Assembly: GCF_000757385.1 (NCBI RefSeq)
Contig: NZ_JRHH01000005.1
Span: 310,001 to 374,000 of the forward strand
Direction: 5' to 3'
DNA from: Flavobacterium aquatile LMG 4008 = ATCC 11947
GTDB taxonomy: Bacteria > Bacteroidota > Bacteroidia > Flavobacteriales > Flavobacteriaceae
Length of the DNA stretch: 64,000 bases
Program-made: the position numbers and the translations under genes
In this document: positions 50,828 through 59,642 of the stretch, piece after piece
Numbering within the stretch: the stretch's first letter is position 1
Layout: each line of letters opens with the position of its first letter
Notes under the pieces: model-generated
Told to the model about the DNA's origin: nothing
The model's database searches: none
The model's input: only the letters and a program-made list of their open reading frames with translations

Positions 50828-51754
50828 ATGAAGATAGAAGAACAAAAAGAAATAATATCTGGTTTCAAACATCTTGAGCTTTTAGCTAACCAAGTTGTTG
50901 AAGGCTTTATTTCGGGAATGCACAAATCACCATTTCACGGATTTTCTGCCGAGTTTGCCGAGCATAAAGTGTACAACACAGGTGAAAGTACCAAACACAT
51001 CGATTGGAAACTATTCGCCAAAACCGACAGATTATACACAAAACGTTTCGAAGAAGAAACCAATCTACGTTGTCATTTAATTATAGACAATTCGTCTTCA
51101 ATGCATTTTCCAAAACTCAAAGACAACGAACCTTTCTACGAAAGTAAAATCGGATTTTCAGTTTTAGCATCGGCCGTTTTAATGAGTTTATTAAAAAAGC
51201 AACGCGACGCAGTAGGACTAAGCATCTATTCCGATAAATTTGAATATTACGCACCCGAAAAAGGAAGTGATCGTCATCATAGAATGCTATTAAATCAACT
51301 AGAAAACCTTCTTGAAAATCCAAAAGAATCAAAAAATACAAACACAATAACTTTTTTACATCAAATAGCCGAAAAAGTACATCGCCGTTCTATGATTGTT
51401 CTTTTTACAGATATGTTTCAAGACGGCAAAGAAGAGCAGCTTTTTAACGCATTACAGCACTTAAAACACAATAAGCATAAAGTAGTAGTTTTTCACGTAA
51501 TTGATGAAAAGCGCGAGCTGAATTTCGATTTTGACAACACGCCAAGAAAGTTTATCGACGTAGAATCGGGTGAAATAATCAACCTTTTTGCCGAAAATGT
51601 CAAAGAAGAATACGAAAAAAAGGTCTCCGACTACTTCAAAAAGCTATCTTTAACCTGTGCGCAGAACAAAATAAAGTACGTTCCAGTAAATGTAGGAGCA
51701 AATTTCGAAAAAATTCTTACTACCTACTTAGTTGAAAAACAAAACTTTGGTTGA
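50828..51754 (+). CDS. DUF58 domain-containing protein
   Basis: A 308-residue soluble protein of the DUF58 family, vWA-like proteins that usually work with MoxR-type AAA+ ATPases. GFISGMHKSPFHGFSAEFAEH and the Y-x-x-G-E-x-x-x-x-IDWK block (YNTGESTKHIDWKLFAKTD) are the family signature; LIIDNSSSMHF resembles the MIDAS DxSxS. Here no moxR gene adjoins; it is a single gene with its own promoter. The MKIEEQKEI start is typical for the family. Confidence 0.88.
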   Translation: MKIEEQKEIISGFKHLELLANQVVEGFISGMHKSPFHGFSAEFAEHKVYNTGESTKHIDWKLFAKTDRLYTKRFEEETNLRCHLIIDNSSSMHFPKLKDNEPFYESKIGFSVLASAVLMSLLKKQRDAVGLSIYSDKFEYYAPEKGSDRHHRMLLNQLENLLENPKESKNTNTITFLHQIAEKVHRRSMIVLFTDMFQDGKEEQLFNALQHLKHNKHKVVVFHVIDEKRELNFDFDNTPRKFIDVESGEIINLFAENVKEEYEKKVSDYFKKLSLTCAQNKIKYVPVNVGANFEKILTTYLVEKQNFG

Positions 51755-51792
51755 TTTCATTGAAGTTTTATTAAAAAAAAATAAAAAAATAG

Positions 51793-51822
51793 TTGCAAAA
51801 ACAAAAAACGTGTGTATATTTG
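51793..51822 (+). promoter_or_regulatory. tRNA-Asp promoter
   Basis: TTG (51793-51795), 19 bp, TATATTTG (51815-51822): a full match to the Bacteroidota promoter. The tRNA begins at 51841. Confidence 0.75.
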
Positions 51823-51840
51823 CAACCGCAATAAAGCGAT

Positions 51841-51914
51841 GGTTTGGTAGTTCAGTTGGTTAGAATACATGCCTGTCACGCATGGGGTCGCGGGTTCGAG
51901 TCCCGTCCAGACCG
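51841..51914 (+). tRNA. tRNA-Asp (GTC)
   Basis: The 74-base gene folds as a cloverleaf: acceptor GGTTTGG / CCAGACC (one G-U), anticodon loop CTGTCAC with anticodon GTC, T-arm CGGGTTCGAGTCCCG, discriminator G. The CCA is not encoded. It has a good promoter upstream and a terminator hairpin downstream. Confidence 0.96.
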
Positions 51915-51924
51915 CTAAATTGGG

Positions 51925-51954
51925 AAAAGCACTTCAGAAATGAGGTGCTTTTTT
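51925..51954 (+). terminator. Terminator of tRNA-Asp
   Basis: AAAAGCACTTC-AGAAAT-GAGGTGCTTTTTT has a stem with one wobble and a T run. Confidence 0.75.
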
Positions 51955-52281
51955 GCCCAAGGAAGTAATCGAAATGCATTTGCGAACAATTGTTAAATGT
52001 TCAGCAAATCATTCAAAGTAGTTGTGTTGTTTTCGATACGCCTTTGTAAAGCGTATCACGGTTTAGTAGTTAGACCAATGAAAAGCTTTCCACTTTTGTG
52101 GATGGCTTTTTTGTTTTTTAGATCAGTTTTTGATTTTTTAAAATAACAATTGTTTTAAAAAATTGTGCGGTAATTTCTCTTTGTTAATAATTGAAAATTT
52201 GTATCTTGCGTTGTATTTTACTCGTGAGCAACATTTTAACAAATTTTGCATCCAAAAATTACAAACTAATCAACCAACCAA
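51955..52281 (+). other. Non-coding interval with hairpins and a possible tRNA-Asp fragment
   Basis: No gene is visible. It holds an inverted repeat GATACGC-CTTTGTAAA-GCGTATC (52037-52059), a GGTTTAGTAGTTAG string (52063-52076) similar to the first bases of tRNA-Asp, and a terminator-like hairpin (AAGCTTTCCAC / GTGGATGGCTTTTTT, about 52082-52113). The rest, up to the next gene, is AT-rich. Confidence 0.5.
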
Positions 52282-55200
52282 ATGAAAAAACTACTACTCT
52301 CAATTACTTTATTGTTCTCTACATTTATTGTTTTTGCACAAGGATTAAGCCAGCCAACTACATTTAATAACGTCTGTGATGACAATGGTGACGGATTTTC
52401 ATCCTTTTATTTAGGTGAAATTTCATATGAAATTCTTCAAGGTTTAAACGCCGCAAATTACACAGTTACACATCATGAAACTTTAACAGATGCGACTTTA
52501 GGAGTGAATTCTCTTTCGAGTCCTTATTTCAATTTTAATCCGTTTCAGCAAACAATTTATGCGCGTGTCGTAAATAATCTTACCAGTGAAGTTCAAATTG
52601 TTTCTTATCAATTGAATGTTAATCTGCCACCAACAGTTTCTAATCAAGTTTTGACAAATTGCTACAGTGTGGCTACAAGTTTCCCATGTTGGAATTTAGA
52701 AAGTTTAATTCCAAATATTCAAAGTGGAATCGCTACAAATAATGTAACTTTTTATCAAACCATTTCAGATGCAATTACAGGAGCAAATGCTATGAACAAT
52801 ACGGTGTGCTATCAAAGTTTAAGTCCAGGAAATTCTTTGGTTTATTTTAGATTAGAAAATGCTACAGGATGTTTCTCTATCGGCGAAGTACAATTGCTGA
52901 TGATAGAATGCGTTCAGCCAGGTTTTCCTCAAAATTTAACACAATGTGTCGATTCGGGTGTTGGTTGTTTTAACTTAACGGATAATAATGTTAATGTAAT
53001 TGGAACGTTAAATCCATCCGAATATACCATTTCTTACCACATTTTACAATCAGAAGCTAATTCGGATACAAATTCATTAAGTTCACCGTACTGTATGATT
53101 GCAGTTGGCACTCAAACAATATTCGTTAGATTGGAAAATAATACAACTTCAGAGTTTTCAATTTATCCTTTTACCATTTCAACAGCATTAGTTGCTCCTG
53201 ATGTTGTATCATTACCAGATATGACTGCTTGTGATGATAATAATGACGGAACAGTTTCGTTCAATTTCACTACCGTTCAAGCGCAAATTGGCACAACAAA
53301 CGTTTTAGAATACTATCCAAGTTTGGCTAATGCTCAAAATCAAGTAGTACCGTTTACTAATCCATCATCGATAAACATGGCGTCAACGATAGCAATAACT
53401 AATGTTTTCGTTCGTGAAATCGTTCCTGGTGGATGCGATGTTATTTATACTTTTGCAGCAAAAGCTTTTGCTATTTGTAATTTGGCTTATGTTTGTAATC
53501 AAGCAAATTCATTGTGTAGTGCTCTTGGAGTTCCTTTTAGTAATACAACAGGATCTGCATCTGTCGGATCTCCTGGTTGTCTTGGTAGTGCACCAAATCC
53601 TACATGGTTTTATTTGCCTGTTAGTACTGCTGGCTCAATAGGTTTGTTGATTCAACAAAGTACAGATATTAATTTTTCTACAAATAATTTAGATGTTGAT
53701 TATGTTGTTTATGGACCGTTTACAGATCCTGTAACTCCATGTGGTTCAGGGTTACCATCAGAAAGCACAATTGTAAGTTGTAGCTATTCTTCAGCACCAA
53801 TAGAAAATGTACTAATTAGTAATGCTTTGCCAGGACAATATTATTTAATTATGACCACGAATTTTTCAAATCAATCTGGATATATTAAAATCACACAAAC
53901 GTCAGGATCAACAGGAACTATTAATTGTTCAGGTTTAAGATTAAATGCATTTTTAGACTCTAATAATAACGGAATTAAAGACAACGGTGAAAGTAATTTT
54001 CCATTAGGACAATTTCAATACGAAGTCAATGATAATGATGTAATCCATAATATTGCTTCACCATCAGGAGTTTATAATATTTATGAAATTAATCCAGCAA
54101 ATTCTTATGATTTAAGTTTCACTGTTGATGCTTCGTATGCTTCAATGTATAATGTAACAACTTCAACTTACAGCAATGTAAATGTTGTGGTTGGAGCCGG
54201 AATGACGCCATATGATTTCCCTGTTACGGTTGTTCAACCTTACAATGATTTAGCAGTTACAATTGTTCCGTTTAACGCTCCAAGACCAGGATTTGTCTAT
54301 GAAAATAAAATTATTTATTCCAATTTAGGAAATCAACCAATAACTTCGGGTACGTTAACTTTCAATAAGGATTCAAATGTTTCTATAACAAACATTTCTC
54401 AAGTAGGAACAACACCAACGGCTACTGGATTTACTTACAATTTTACCAACTTAATGCCATTTGAAGTAAGAACAATTACAGTAAGTATGCAAGTTCCAAC
54501 AATTCCAACGGTTAACGCGGGACAATATTTAACAAATACTGCTTCGATAATACCATTAACTGGTGATGTAGTAACAGAAAATAATAGTAATACTTTGGCG
54601 CAAATAATTGTTAACGCCTACGATCCAAACGATAAAATGGAATCTCGTGGTGAAGAAATTTTGTTTTCATCATTCAGTTCGAACGACTATCTGTATTACA
54701 CAATACGTTTTGAAAATACTGGAACTGCAAGTGCAATTAATGTTCGAATTAACGATGTTTTAGATGCTCAACTTGATGAAAATTCATTGCAAATGGTAAG
54801 CACAAGTCATCCAAATTATATTATGGATCGAATTGGAAACAATATAAATTGGGAATTTGACAACATTCAATTACCGGTTTCTGTAGCCAACACAAACATT
54901 GGAAAAGGTTATGTTATGTTTAAAATAAAACCAAAACCTGGCTTTGCTGTTGGTGACGTAATTCCAAACACGGCTTCAATATATTTCGATTTTAATCCAG
55001 CTATTGTTACAAATACATTTACTACCGAGTTTGTTGCAGCTTTGGCTATAAATCAATTTGAAAATAGTGATTTTGTGTTCTATCCAAATCCAACTTCAGA
55101 TTTTGTTACAGTAACTTTAAAAACAGGGTCAGATACAATTTCGTTAATTTCAGTTTATGACGTTTTAGGAAAGCAAATTATGAATGTAAAAGCCAATTCA

Positions 55201-55305
55201 ATTTCTGAAACTATAGATTTATCTTCAGTAAATTCAGGAATTTATTTTGTAGAAGTTGTAACAGAAAATAATTCTAAGGTAGTCAAAAAATTAAGTGTGA
55301 AATAG
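52282..55305 (+). CDS. Large T9SS-sorted surface protein
   Basis: A 1007-residue protein: signal peptide (MKKLLLSITLLFSTFIVFAQ), three N-terminal repeats of about 90-100 residues (VCDDNGDGFSSFYL; VDSGVGCFNLTDN; ACDDNNDGTVSFNFTT), a middle domain with Cys pairs and PGQYYLIMTTNFSN, an SdrD-like stretch (NAFLDSNNNGIKDNGE), DUF11/DUF7619-like modules (SIIPLTGDVVTENNSN, NAYDPNDKMESRG, YTIRFENTGTASAINV) and a type A sorting domain (FYPNPTSDFVTVTL ... NSGIYFVEVV ... VKKLSVK). It is probably an adhesin-like or structural surface protein; no catalytic motif was seen. Confidence 0.88.
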   Translation: MKKLLLSITLLFSTFIVFAQGLSQPTTFNNVCDDNGDGFSSFYLGEISYEILQGLNAANYTVTHHETLTDATLGVNSLSSPYFNFNPFQQTIYARVVNNLTSEVQIVSYQLNVNLPPTVSNQVLTNCYSVATSFPCWNLESLIPNIQSGIATNNVTFYQTISDAITGANAMNNTVCYQSLSPGNSLVYFRLENATGCFSIGEVQLLMIECVQPGFPQNLTQCVDSGVGCFNLTDNNVNVIGTLNPSEYTISYHILQSEANSDTNSLSSPYCMIAVGTQTIFVRLENNTTSEFSIYPFTISTALVAPDVVSLPDMTACDDNNDGTVSFNFTTVQAQIGTTNVLEYYPSLANAQNQVVPFTNPSSINMASTIAITNVFVREIVPGGCDVIYTFAAKAFAICNLAYVCNQANSLCSALGVPFSNTTGSASVGSPGCLGSAPNPTWFYLPVSTAGSIGLLIQQSTDINFSTNNLDVDYVVYGPFTDPVTPCGSGLPSESTIVSCSYSSAPIENVLISNALPGQYYLIMTTNFSNQSGYIKITQTSGSTGTINCSGLRLNAFLDSNNNGIKDNGESNFPLGQFQYEVNDNDVIHNIASPSGVYNIYEINPANSYDLSFTVDASYASMYNVTTSTYSNVNVVVGAGMTPYDFPVTVVQPYNDLAVTIVPFNAPRPGFVYENKIIYSNLGNQPITSGTLTFNKDSNVSITNISQVGTTPTATGFTYNFTNLMPFEVRTITVSMQVPTIPTVNAGQYLTNTASIIPLTGDVVTENNSNTLAQIIVNAYDPNDKMESRGEEILFSSFSSNDYLYYTIRFENTGTASAINVRINDVLDAQLDENSLQMVSTSHPNYIMDRIGNNINWEFDNIQLPVSVANTNIGKGYVMFKIKPKPGFAVGDVIPNTASIYFDFNPAIVTNTFTTEFVAALAINQFENSDFVFYPNPTSDFVTVTLKTGSDTISLISVYDVLGKQIMNVKANSISETIDLSSVNSGIYFVEVVTENNSKVVKKLSVK

Positions 55306-55328
55306 GTCACAAAATAAATAGCTCACAA

Positions 55329-55360
55329 AAGGCGTTCAAGTAATTGAGCGCCTTTTTTTT
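55329..55360. terminator. Terminator between convergent genes
   Basis: AAAGGCGTTCAA-GTAA-TTGAGCGCCTTT is a near-perfect stem with T runs on the plus strand and a partial A run on the other side. Confidence 0.85.
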
Positions 55361-55844
55361 AATAATTCTTAATAGCAACAAAAAGAAATAAAATTAAAAA
55401 AGAGAAACACAACATAAACTTCATAAAACTAGAAACTAGAAATCCTAAAAAAGCACCAAATGCAGCTTTCAAAGCGCCTTTTTTATCTTGAAAATTATAA
55501 ATGAGTTCGCCAATAAATGCACCAACAAATAATCCAATTATAAAACCAATAGGAGGAAAAAACAATCCCACAATCAATCCAATATTGGTTCCCCAAACAC
55601 CATATTTAGTGCCACCAAATTTCTTTGTACCTTGCGCTGGAATGGTGTAATCTAAAATCGAGACTATAATCGTGAGCAGCAAAGTTATTCCTAAAACCCA
55701 GTAATTATTTTCTACATAATCGGTTAGGTACAATAATAGCAAACCAATCCAACTTAATGGAGCGCCAGGTAAAGCCGGTAAAAAACTACCTAAAAGCCCA
55801 AGAATAGAACAAATTAAGCCTAAAACAACCAATATCACATCCAT
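55359..55844 (-). CDS. DUF456 family membrane protein
   Basis: A 161-residue protein with about four TM helices and Gly/Pro-rich turns (GLLGSFLPALPGAPLSWIG; YGVWGTNIGLIVGLFFPPIGFIIG; GAFIGELI), as in DUF456 proteins. The function is unknown. ATG 55842-55844 (MDVILVVLG) is preferred; the ten upstream codons lack membrane character. It is divergent from 55876. Confidence 0.85.
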   Translation of the reverse strand: MDVILVVLGLICSILGLLGSFLPALPGAPLSWIGLLLLYLTDYVENNYWVLGITLLLTIIVSILDYTIPAQGTKKFGGTKYGVWGTNIGLIVGLFFPPIGFIIGLFVGAFIGELIYNFQDKKGALKAAFGAFLGFLVSSFMKFMLCFSFLILFLFVAIKNY

Positions 55845-55858
55845 AAAATAATTTTTAG

Positions 55859-55866
55859 TATTTTTG
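55859..55866 (+). promoter_or_regulatory. -7 box for the pair 55876-56728
   Basis: TATTTTTG, ten bases before ATG 55876. It rules out the TTG-started extension at 55864. Confidence 0.5.
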
Positions 55867-55875
55867 ATGACCAAT

Positions 55876-56247
55876 ATGAGAAAAATAATTCAAATATCGA
55901 TTTTTTATCTGCTGCTTTTTTGTTCGACAAGCATTGCTTTTGCACAAGAAAAGAAGTCGAATGATCCTGATATGCAAATCAAGGAAACTTTATATGCCAA
56001 ATATAAAAATGAAGTTCGTGCCTTTGACAGACGTCATTTTGACGACTTATTTTTCGAATATTTTCAAAAGCAAGGAGACTCAAAAATAACCCTTACCAAA
56101 GAAGAGTTCTACACTTACACCATCAAAATTGCAATTTATTCTGAAAAACTCGGACTGTTGTACAAAGATAAAAAACAAGAGGCGCAACAAGCCAAACAAG
56201 ACTGGTTTAGTAAAAGTTACTCCGAATATTTAAGCACAAAAAAATAA
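55876..56247 (+). CDS. Small exported protein of unknown function
   Basis: A 123-residue protein with signal peptide (MRKIIQISIFYLLLFCSTSIAFAQ) and a charged, helical body (ETLYAKYKNEVRAFDRRHFD; KEEFYTYTIKIAIYSEKLGL; KKQEAQQAKQDWF). I do not recognise it. It is four bases upstream of a lipoprotein gene with a TonB-like C-terminus, so the two may act together at the envelope. Confidence 0.7.
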   Translation: MRKIIQISIFYLLLFCSTSIAFAQEKKSNDPDMQIKETLYAKYKNEVRAFDRRHFDDLFFEYFQKQGDSKITLTKEEFYTYTIKIAIYSEKLGLLYKDKKQEAQQAKQDWFSKSYSEYLSTKK

Positions 56248-56251
56248 CAAT

Positions 56252-56728
56252 TTGAAAAAGTTTCTAGCATTACTTACAATACTTTTATTGCAATCGTGCA
56301 ACTATTTTGAGAAGCAAGTTCCTTCCGAAAAAGAATTGCTAGATAAGCAACTAAAAGAAATAAATTGGCAAGAAGTCGATGAGTATCCTTCGGTAGCAGA
56401 ATGCGAACTTCTAACCGATGAAGCCCAGAGAAAACAGTGCTTTTTCGAATTTTTAACCAGTACAATTCAAGAAAAATTAAGCGTCGACACTTTGTCTGTT
56501 TTATATCCAGAACTTGACACCATCGAAGTAAAAGTCACCGTTTATCCCGATGCCAAATTAGAATTTGAACCCCAATTCCCAAAAGATTCTGTTGCTTATG
56601 ACAAAGTAAAAATTGACAGCATTCTTCACGCTCGTTTGGTAGATTTACCCAAAGTAAACCCAGCTTTAAAACGTGGAATTCCAGTAAAAACCCAATTTAT
56701 TTTACCCGTAATTTTAAAAGTAGAATAG
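56252..56728 (+). CDS. Lipoprotein with TonB-C-terminal-like domain
   Basis: A 158-residue protein starting with TTG 56252. It has a lipoprotein signal (MKKFLALLTILLLQSC, Cys16) and a C-terminal domain with VTVYPDAKLEFEPQFPKDS and LVDLPKVNPALKRGIPVKTQ followed by FILPVILKVE. The last blocks resemble the TonB C-terminal domain (P-A-x-x-R-G-x-P-V-x-x-x-F-x-x-P). It lacks the N-terminal TM helix that couples TonB to ExbBD, so it is not a normal TonB. The role is unknown. Confidence 0.7.
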   Translation: MKKFLALLTILLLQSCNYFEKQVPSEKELLDKQLKEINWQEVDEYPSVAECELLTDEAQRKQCFFEFLTSTIQEKLSVDTLSVLYPELDTIEVKVTVYPDAKLEFEPQFPKDSVAYDKVKIDSILHARLVDLPKVNPALKRGIPVKTQFILPVILKVE

Positions 56729-56734
56729 TTTTTA

Positions 56735-56886
56735 AGAAGCTATTTCCAGCTATCCATTATAAGTTTTTATAAAAAAATAAGTTTTTCTAAGACCAAAAAA
56801 GAGCTTCCGTTGGTCGCTTTTTTTCGTCAAGAAAAACTATATTTTTTCAATAAAAAGCTTTCCATTTCTATCTGGGCTAGGGCAAT
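56735..56886 (-). repeat. Dispersed intergenic repeat, copy 7 (family B, long loop)
   Basis: On the minus strand: TAGCCCAGATAGAAATGGAA, outer arms AAAAAATATAGTTTTTC / TTTTTATAAAAAAAT-like, an inner AAAAAAAGCGACCAACGGAA-GCTCTTTTTTGG hairpin, and right end GGATAGCTGGAAATAGCTTC. It shares inner and outer parts with copy 3 (29686-29838). Confidence 0.75.
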
Positions 56887-56903
56887 CGTCTTCGCAACAA
56901 AAA

Positions 56904-58031
56904 TTATTTTTTAAAACTTCTACCTTTCCAAGTAAAACTTCCAAAAAGCGAATAAATTCCAACCAAACTACAAAAGAAAGGATAAACCAAACTACTAGCC
57001 AAAGGAAAAATAAATTTACCCTTTCGCAAATATTGATTCGATTTCAACAACAATAAATAATCAACAAAATATTTAACTGAAAAGACGATTAGTAAAGTTT
57101 TCCAATTGAGGGAATTTGAAATTAATAAATACAGTCCAATAACCAAACTTAAATTCATAGCCAAAACCACAACCGCCAAACTTTTAGAATAATATCCAGA
57201 ATATCCAGTTGTTTTACTTGCCCAACGAACACGTTGCATAAACAATTTATACAAATCATTTTCGGGTTTTGTTTTGACTATTGTATCGGTATTTTTTAGG
57301 TAATGCACTTTCTCAGCATGATTTTTCAATGCTTTTTGCAATAAAAAAACATCGTCGCCACTTGCCATTTTGTTGTTTCCGCCAAAACCTCCAATTTCAT
57401 TAAAAAGTTTTTTGGTGTAAGCGAAGTTCGCTCCATTACACATAAACGGTTTTCCAATTCCAAAACTTCCAATCGTTGTTCCTTGCAAACTCAATAAATC
57501 CAATTGTTGAAACTGATGGAACCAGTTATTTTTAGTTTTATAAACCACAGCGCCAACAACCATTTCAGCATTGTTTTTCTGAATAAAATTATCTAAAGTC
57601 AGCAGCCAATTTTTATTTACAATACAATCGGCATCAGTTGTAACAACCCATTCGTGTTTCAAAATCGGAATTGCTCTAGAAATAGCATCTTTTTTTGGTG
57701 AATTGGATAACCGTAAATTTTCTAAAAGAGTCGTTTCAATCAAGCCGTTTTCCATTCGCCATTTGATATAAACACGTTCTGAAGCATCGGTAGAAAAATC
57801 ATCTACCATTATTATTTCGAATAAATCTTTAGGATAATTTAAATTGGAAATCGACCTTAAAAGTTTAGGTAAATTTTTCTCTTCATTTCTAAAAGGAACA
57901 ATTATCGAGAATTTAGTTCTGGGTTTTTCATCCGTTCTTACAAGTGATTTTACTTTATCAAAACCAAAAATAAGTTGTAAAATAAACACAACATAAATAC
58001 CTAAAACAACAAATAAAATAATTTCAATCAT
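56904..58031 (-). CDS. Family 2 glycosyltransferase with membrane anchors
   Basis: A 375-residue GT-A enzyme. An N-terminal TM (MIEIILFVVLGIYVVFILQL), the catalytic domain (KFSIIVPFRNEEKNLPKLLRSI, IMVDDFSTDAS, VVTTDADCIVN with the DxD motif, GASGDDVFLLQKAL and QRVRWASKTTGY), and three C-terminal TMs. The QxxRW motif suggests a processive or polyprenyl-linked transferase. The acceptor is unknown. It forms a minus-strand pair with the flippase-like gene upstream. Confidence 0.88.
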   Translation of the reverse strand: MIEIILFVVLGIYVVFILQLIFGFDKVKSLVRTDEKPRTKFSIIVPFRNEEKNLPKLLRSISNLNYPKDLFEIIMVDDFSTDASERVYIKWRMENGLIETTLLENLRLSNSPKKDAISRAIPILKHEWVVTTDADCIVNKNWLLTLDNFIQKNNAEMVVGAVVYKTKNNWFHQFQQLDLLSLQGTTIGSFGIGKPFMCNGANFAYTKKLFNEIGGFGGNNKMASGDDVFLLQKALKNHAEKVHYLKNTDTIVKTKPENDLYKLFMQRVRWASKTTGYSGYYSKSLAVVVLAMNLSLVIGLYLLISNSLNWKTLLIVFSVKYFVDYLLLLKSNQYLRKGKFIFPLASSLVYPFFCSLVGIYSLFGSFTWKGRSFKK

Positions 58032-58098
58032 AAGTAAAGATTTTAAACGAATTTAAACAAATTAAAAGATAAATAATTCAATCTTAATAAAATCTTTG

Positions 58099-59031
58099 TT
58101 ACCTAGTGCTTTGCGGCGAAACCTTAAAAATCATTACGTAATAACTTCCAAAAACTACAGGTAAAACTACGTTTAAAAACCACATTAGCATGGTCACAAA
58201 AACTACAATCCATTCGTTAACGCCAAGCAATCCAAAGAAATAAATCGCCAAACTTCCTTTCAAAGCAAAATCTAAAAACTGAAAACTCGGAACAATCGAA
58301 GCTAAGAAATAGACAGTAGTAATCGTTGCCATTAAAGTTGAATAAGGCAAATCGACATCAAATGCCAAAAACAAAAAATAATATTGATGCGAAAAAACCA
58401 GGTAACGACAAAATCCTAAAATCAAGTTCTTACGGTGAATTTTCTTTGGAATTTCATTGATTTTTTCAATCAAATCTTCGATTGAGTAGCCTTTAATTTT
58501 TATCTTTTTTGTGAAATAAGAAAACAGAAAAAATGCAATTGTAATTGCTATTATTCCGAAGCTCCAAAGCCAATAACCTAACAACATCATACCAAGAATG
58601 CCAAAAATTCCGGTAGCAACAATTTGAACGCCATTGCAAATTAAGTTCAGAAAAATAATTTTTTTAGTGTCTTTTTTGTCAAAATACAATGCTTTTCCAG
58701 CATATTCACCAACGCCAACTGGAGTAAAAACACCCAAAGTTAAAGCTGCGAGAACTTGTTTCGTAGCTTCATTTACAGAAATAGCTTTTACAACTTGAGC
58801 CAAATTTTGCCATTTCAGAATTTCAAAAAAACGATTTAAAAAACTAAAGAATAAGATAAATGAAATCCCAGCAACCGATTGATTTTTATGAAATAAAACT
58901 AAAAATTTATCCCAATCCAATTTGTCATTGGAAGCAAGTTGGTTGTAAATAAAATAAAATGCACCAACAACAATCAAAAGTTTGACTGAAAAAACCAAGA
59001 ATTGTTTAGCTTTGTGAGGAATTGTAATCAT
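58099..59031 (-). CDS. Flippase-like (AglD/MprF-type, LPG synthase TM region) membrane protein
   Basis: A 310-residue protein with about eight TM helices and family blocks FFEILKWQNLA, TLGVFTPVGVGEYAGKALYF and ASIVPSFQFLDFALKGSLA. It belongs to the lysylphosphatidylglycerol-synthetase TM-region/UPF0104 family, probably a lipid or lipid-linked sugar flippase. It precedes the GT2 gene, so the two may act in envelope glycolipid or glycan assembly. Its ATG is five bases after TTTCTTTG (a near -7 box), implying a very short leader. Confidence 0.85.
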   Translation of the reverse strand: MITIPHKAKQFLVFSVKLLIVVGAFYFIYNQLASNDKLDWDKFLVLFHKNQSVAGISFILFFSFLNRFFEILKWQNLAQVVKAISVNEATKQVLAALTLGVFTPVGVGEYAGKALYFDKKDTKKIIFLNLICNGVQIVATGIFGILGMMLLGYWLWSFGIIAITIAFFLFSYFTKKIKIKGYSIEDLIEKINEIPKKIHRKNLILGFCRYLVFSHQYYFLFLAFDVDLPYSTLMATITTVYFLASIVPSFQFLDFALKGSLAIYFFGLLGVNEWIVVFVTMLMWFLNVVLPVVFGSYYVMIFKVSPQSTR

Positions 59032-59045
59032 TGGTACAAAGAAAC

Positions 59046-59080
59046 AAACTTTAAACTTTTAAACATTAAACTTTTAAACT
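59046..59080 (+). repeat. AAACTTTTAAAC repeat tract before ruvC
   Basis: Four AAACTTT/AAACATT units directly upstream of the ruvC start. They have the same composition as the tracts at 24813, 50773 and 62456. Confidence 0.6.
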
Positions 59081-59086
59081 AATTCA

Positions 59087-59641
59087 TTGGCAAACGAAAG
59101 AATAATTTTAGGAATCGACCCAGGAACAACCATTATGGGTTTCGGATTGATAAAAGTAGTCAACAAGAAAATGGAATTTCTGCAGTTGAACGAGTTGATA
59201 TTGAGTAAATACGACAACCATTACCAGAAATTAAAAGTTATTTTTGAGCGAACAATCGAATTAATCGATACGCATAATCCAGACGAAATTGCTATTGAAG
59301 CACCATTTTTTGGTAAAAACGTACAATCCATGTTAAAATTAGGGCGAGCACAAGGCGTTGCAATGGCAGCAGGACTTTCAAGAGATATTCCAATTACAGA
59401 ATACGAACCCAAAAAAATAAAAATGGCAATAACCGGAAACGGAAACGCCAGCAAAGAACAAGTTGCCAAAATGCTACAACAACTTTTGGGTTTGAAAACA
59501 TTACCTAAAAACCTAGATTCAACCGATGGATTGGCAGCAGCAGTTTGTCATTTCTTCAATTCTGGAAAAGTGGTTGGGGAAAAAAGTTATACAGGTTGGG
59601 ATGCTTTTGTGAAAAATAATGAGGATAGAGTAAAAAAATAG
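59087..59641 (+). CDS. ruvC: Crossover junction endodeoxyribonuclease RuvC
   Basis: A 184-residue Holliday-junction resolvase: [17 protein letters not shown] (first catalytic Asp), [19 protein letters not shown] (Glu), and [12 protein letters not shown] (Asp) near the C-terminus. It starts with TTG 59087 (MANERIILG); no ATG lies nearby. It is immediately followed by hemW, two bases after its stop. Confidence 0.95.
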   Translation: MANERIILGIDPGTTIMGFGLIKVVNKKMEFLQLNELILSKYDNHYQKLKVIFERTIELIDTHNPDEIAIEAPFFGKNVQSMLKLGRAQGVAMAAGLSRDIPITEYEPKKIKMAITGNGNASKEQVAKMLQQLLGLKTLPKNLDSTDGLAAAVCHFFNSGKVVGEKSYTGWDAFVKNNEDRVKK

Positions 59642-59642
59642 C

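Noticed and set aside
51841..52281. Integrated element at tRNA-Asp
   Set aside because: No integrase gene and no clear direct repeat of the tRNA 3' end was found; only a weak similarity to its 5' end.
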